DNA from: Cupriavidus necator
Lineage (GTDB): Bacteria; Pseudomonadota; Gammaproteobacteria; Burkholderiales; Burkholderiaceae
Direction: 5' to 3'
DNA length: 64,000 bases
NCBI RefSeq assembly: GCF_013141915.1
Contig: NZ_SROX01000001.1
Coordinates: 930,001-994,000, forward strand
Positions 62,930-64,000 of the stretch are shown one piece after another. Made by a program: the position numbers and the translations under genes. The notes beneath the pieces are model-generated. The model saw only the letters and a list, made by a program, of their open reading frames with translations. It was not told the DNA's origin and made no database searches. Each line of letters opens with the position of its first letter. The first letter of the stretch is position 1.

Positions 62930-63387
62930 ACACCGCCACCGCCCCACAGACCGAACTGCGGCATGTCGAGCATGACACGGAAGTGGCCGCCTGTTTTGCG
63001 CTGATGCGGCAATTGCGCCCGCACCTGGCCTCGGCCGATGAGTTGGTGGCGCGCTGGCGCCGCCAGGCGGAGACAGGCTATCGCCTGCTGGTGCTATGGG
63101 ACCACGGCAAGCCGGTTGCGCTCGCCGGCTGGCGGGTGCAGGACAACCTGGTCCGCGGCGTTCACGCCTACGTCGATGACCTCGTCACTGACGCGGACGC
63201 GCGCAGCAGCGGCTACGGGCAGCAGGTGATGGACCGCCTGAAACACGAGGCGCGCCAGGCCGGCTGCCACGCGCTGGTTCTGGATACGCCGCTCGCCAAC
63301 GTGCTGGGCCACCGCTTCTACTACCGCAACGGCCTGCTGGCGAGCGCGCTCCACTTCCATTTCCCGCTGGAGGACAACCACCGATGA
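62926..63387 (+). CDS. GNAT-family N-acetyltransferase
   Basis: A 153-residue acetyltransferase with the acetyl-CoA pyrophosphate loop in the region ARSSGYGQQVMDRL (about 90-103), preceded by HAYVDDLVTD and followed by HRFYYRNGLL. The acceptor is unknown. Both ends overlap neighbouring genes by ATGA (62926 and 63384), so the three genes are translated as one unit with a shared purpose, probably handling a reactive or toxic compound. Confidence 0.9.
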   Translation: MNTATAPQTELRHVEHDTEVAACFALMRQLRPHLASADELVARWRRQAETGYRLLVLWDHGKPVALAGWRVQDNLVRGVHAYVDDLVTDADARSSGYGQQVMDRLKHEARQAGCHALVLDTPLANVLGHRFYYRNGLLASALHFHFPLEDNHR

Positions 63388-64000
63388 CCACCTTGCTTCA
63401 CCTCAGCGCCAGCAGCCGCGGCGAGGCCTCATGGAGCCGGCAGGCCGCCGCGCGCCTGCTGGGGCAGCGCGGCAACCGCTCGCTGCGCGTGATCGAGCGC
63501 GACCTGGCTGGCCAGCCGCTGCCGCATCCGGATCGTGCCACGGTCGAAGCCAGCCTGATGCCGCCTGAGCAGCGCGGCCCGGCCGACCATGCGGCGCTGG
63601 CGCTGTCCGAAACGCTGATCGCCGAACTGGAGGCCGCCGACGCCGTGCTGATCTCCACGCCGATGCACAACTTCACCGTGCCCTCGGCGCTCAAGGCATG
63701 GATCGACCTGGTAGTGCGGCCCAACCGCACCTTCCGCAATACGCCGGCCGGCAAGGTCGGCATGCTGGCGAACCGGCCGGTGCTGGCGGTGGTCTCGTGC
63801 GGCCGCCCGTTCCGGGAAGGTCCGGGGAGCCAGCAGGACTTCCTGACGCCCTACCTGAAGTACGTGTTCGCGGCGATCGGCATCACGCAGGTGGAAGTGA
63901 TGCGCATGGAACGCATGAACTGGGGCCCGGACTTCGCCCAGATGGGGCTGGACAGCGTACGGGTGCCGGCAGGCTGGCCCAGGGAGACGGCGCGGGCCTG
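63384..64000 (+). CDS. FMN-dependent NADH:quinone oxidoreductase/azoreductase (3' end cut off)
   Basis: The frame from ATG 63384 is open to the window edge (205 codons). It reads as an AzoR/flavodoxin-fold quinone reductase: the FMN phosphate loop HLSASSRGEASWSR near the start and TPMHNFTVPSALKAWIDLVV (about 94-113), the family signature, then VVSCGRPFREGPGSQQDFL. AzoR reduces quinones and azo compounds by two electrons. Only a few C-terminal residues can be missing, as AzoR is about 200-210 residues. It is third in the MarR-controlled operon. Confidence 0.93.
   Translation, partial: MTTLLHLSASSRGEASWSRQAAARLLGQRGNRSLRVIERDLAGQPLPHPDRATVEASLMPPEQRGPADHAALALSETLIAELEAADAVLISTPMHNFTVPSALKAWIDLVVRPNRTFRNTPAGKVGMLANRPVLAVVSCGRPFREGPGSQQDFLTPYLKYVFAAIGITQVEVMRMERMNWGPDFAQMGLDSVRVPAGWPRETARA

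Noticed and set aside
1..64000. CRISPR arrays, tRNA/rRNA genes, insertion sequences or prophage genes
   Set aside because: I looked for regularly spaced repeats, CCA-ending cloverleafs, transposase motifs and integrase or phage structural genes and found none. Faint tRNA-like or degenerate elements could still be missed without a covariance search.

Overview
The window is a GC-rich stretch of a betaproteobacterial genome, most likely Cupriavidus or a close relative in Burkholderiaceae. This rests on recognition rather than a search: high GC, several orphan Bug/TctC binding proteins, many LysR, GntR and IclR regulators beside small catabolic operons, and an oxalate locus of Cupriavidus type. 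It carries 51 intact or edge-truncated protein genes, the 3' tip of one more, and one pseudogene. I see no tRNA, rRNA, CRISPR array, insertion sequence or prophage.

Region 1 (1-14.5 kb). After a PepSY/cytochrome b561 pair and a PAS protein comes an oxalate block, all on the minus strand: formyl-CoA transferase (frc) and oxalyl-CoA decarboxylase (oxc), an OxlT-type oxalate/formate carrier, pntA and pntB, a fumarylacetoacetate hydrolase family enzyme, a second Frc paralogue, a GntR/FCD regulator and a PanE/ApbA-type reductase. Six copies or variants of one AT-rich operator (TGATATATCA next to ACATACnGTATGT) lie before oxc, frc2, gntR and the reductase gene and nowhere else that I found. They tie these genes into one probable regulon.

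Region 2 (14.6-26 kb). TerC membrane protein, Tat-exported OpgD, a GntR regulator, an EamA exporter, a 61-residue protein, a frameshifted fragment of a formate dehydrogenase alpha-subunit gene, a Dyp peroxidase, a DUF1345 protein and a 1,320-residue autotransporter.

Region 3 (26-38.4 kb). An acyl-CoA dehydrogenase gene diverges from a CoA-transferase/thiolase/acyl-CoA ligase operon. Three regulator genes follow in tandem (LysR, AraC, LysR). The outermost LysR diverges, across a clear LysR-type operator, from an M20 amidohydrolase and a Bug binding protein. A lipoprotein of the glucose/sorbosone dehydrogenase family closes the region.

Region 4 (38.6-47.7 kb). One long plus-strand operon: FAD-linked hydroxyacid dehydrogenase, a PotDA-type ABC importer with both permease domains in one chain, a DapA-family lyase, an FMN-dependent hydroxyacid oxidase, an IclR regulator and a uracil-DNA-glycosylase family protein. 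It looks like uptake and oxidation of an unidentified 2-hydroxy acid, with one oxidase for each stereoisomer.

Region 5 (47.7-57.4 kb). An M81 (MlrC-like) metallopeptidase flanked by two Bug proteins, with a divergent LysR; then an IclR regulator diverging from a GMC oxidoreductase, an MHS-type transporter and a GntR regulator.

Region 6 (57.4-64 kb). BON protein, alpha/beta hydrolase, large MscS-family channel, and a MarR regulator diverging from a tightly overlapping ahpD-like/GNAT/azoreductase operon cut by the window end.
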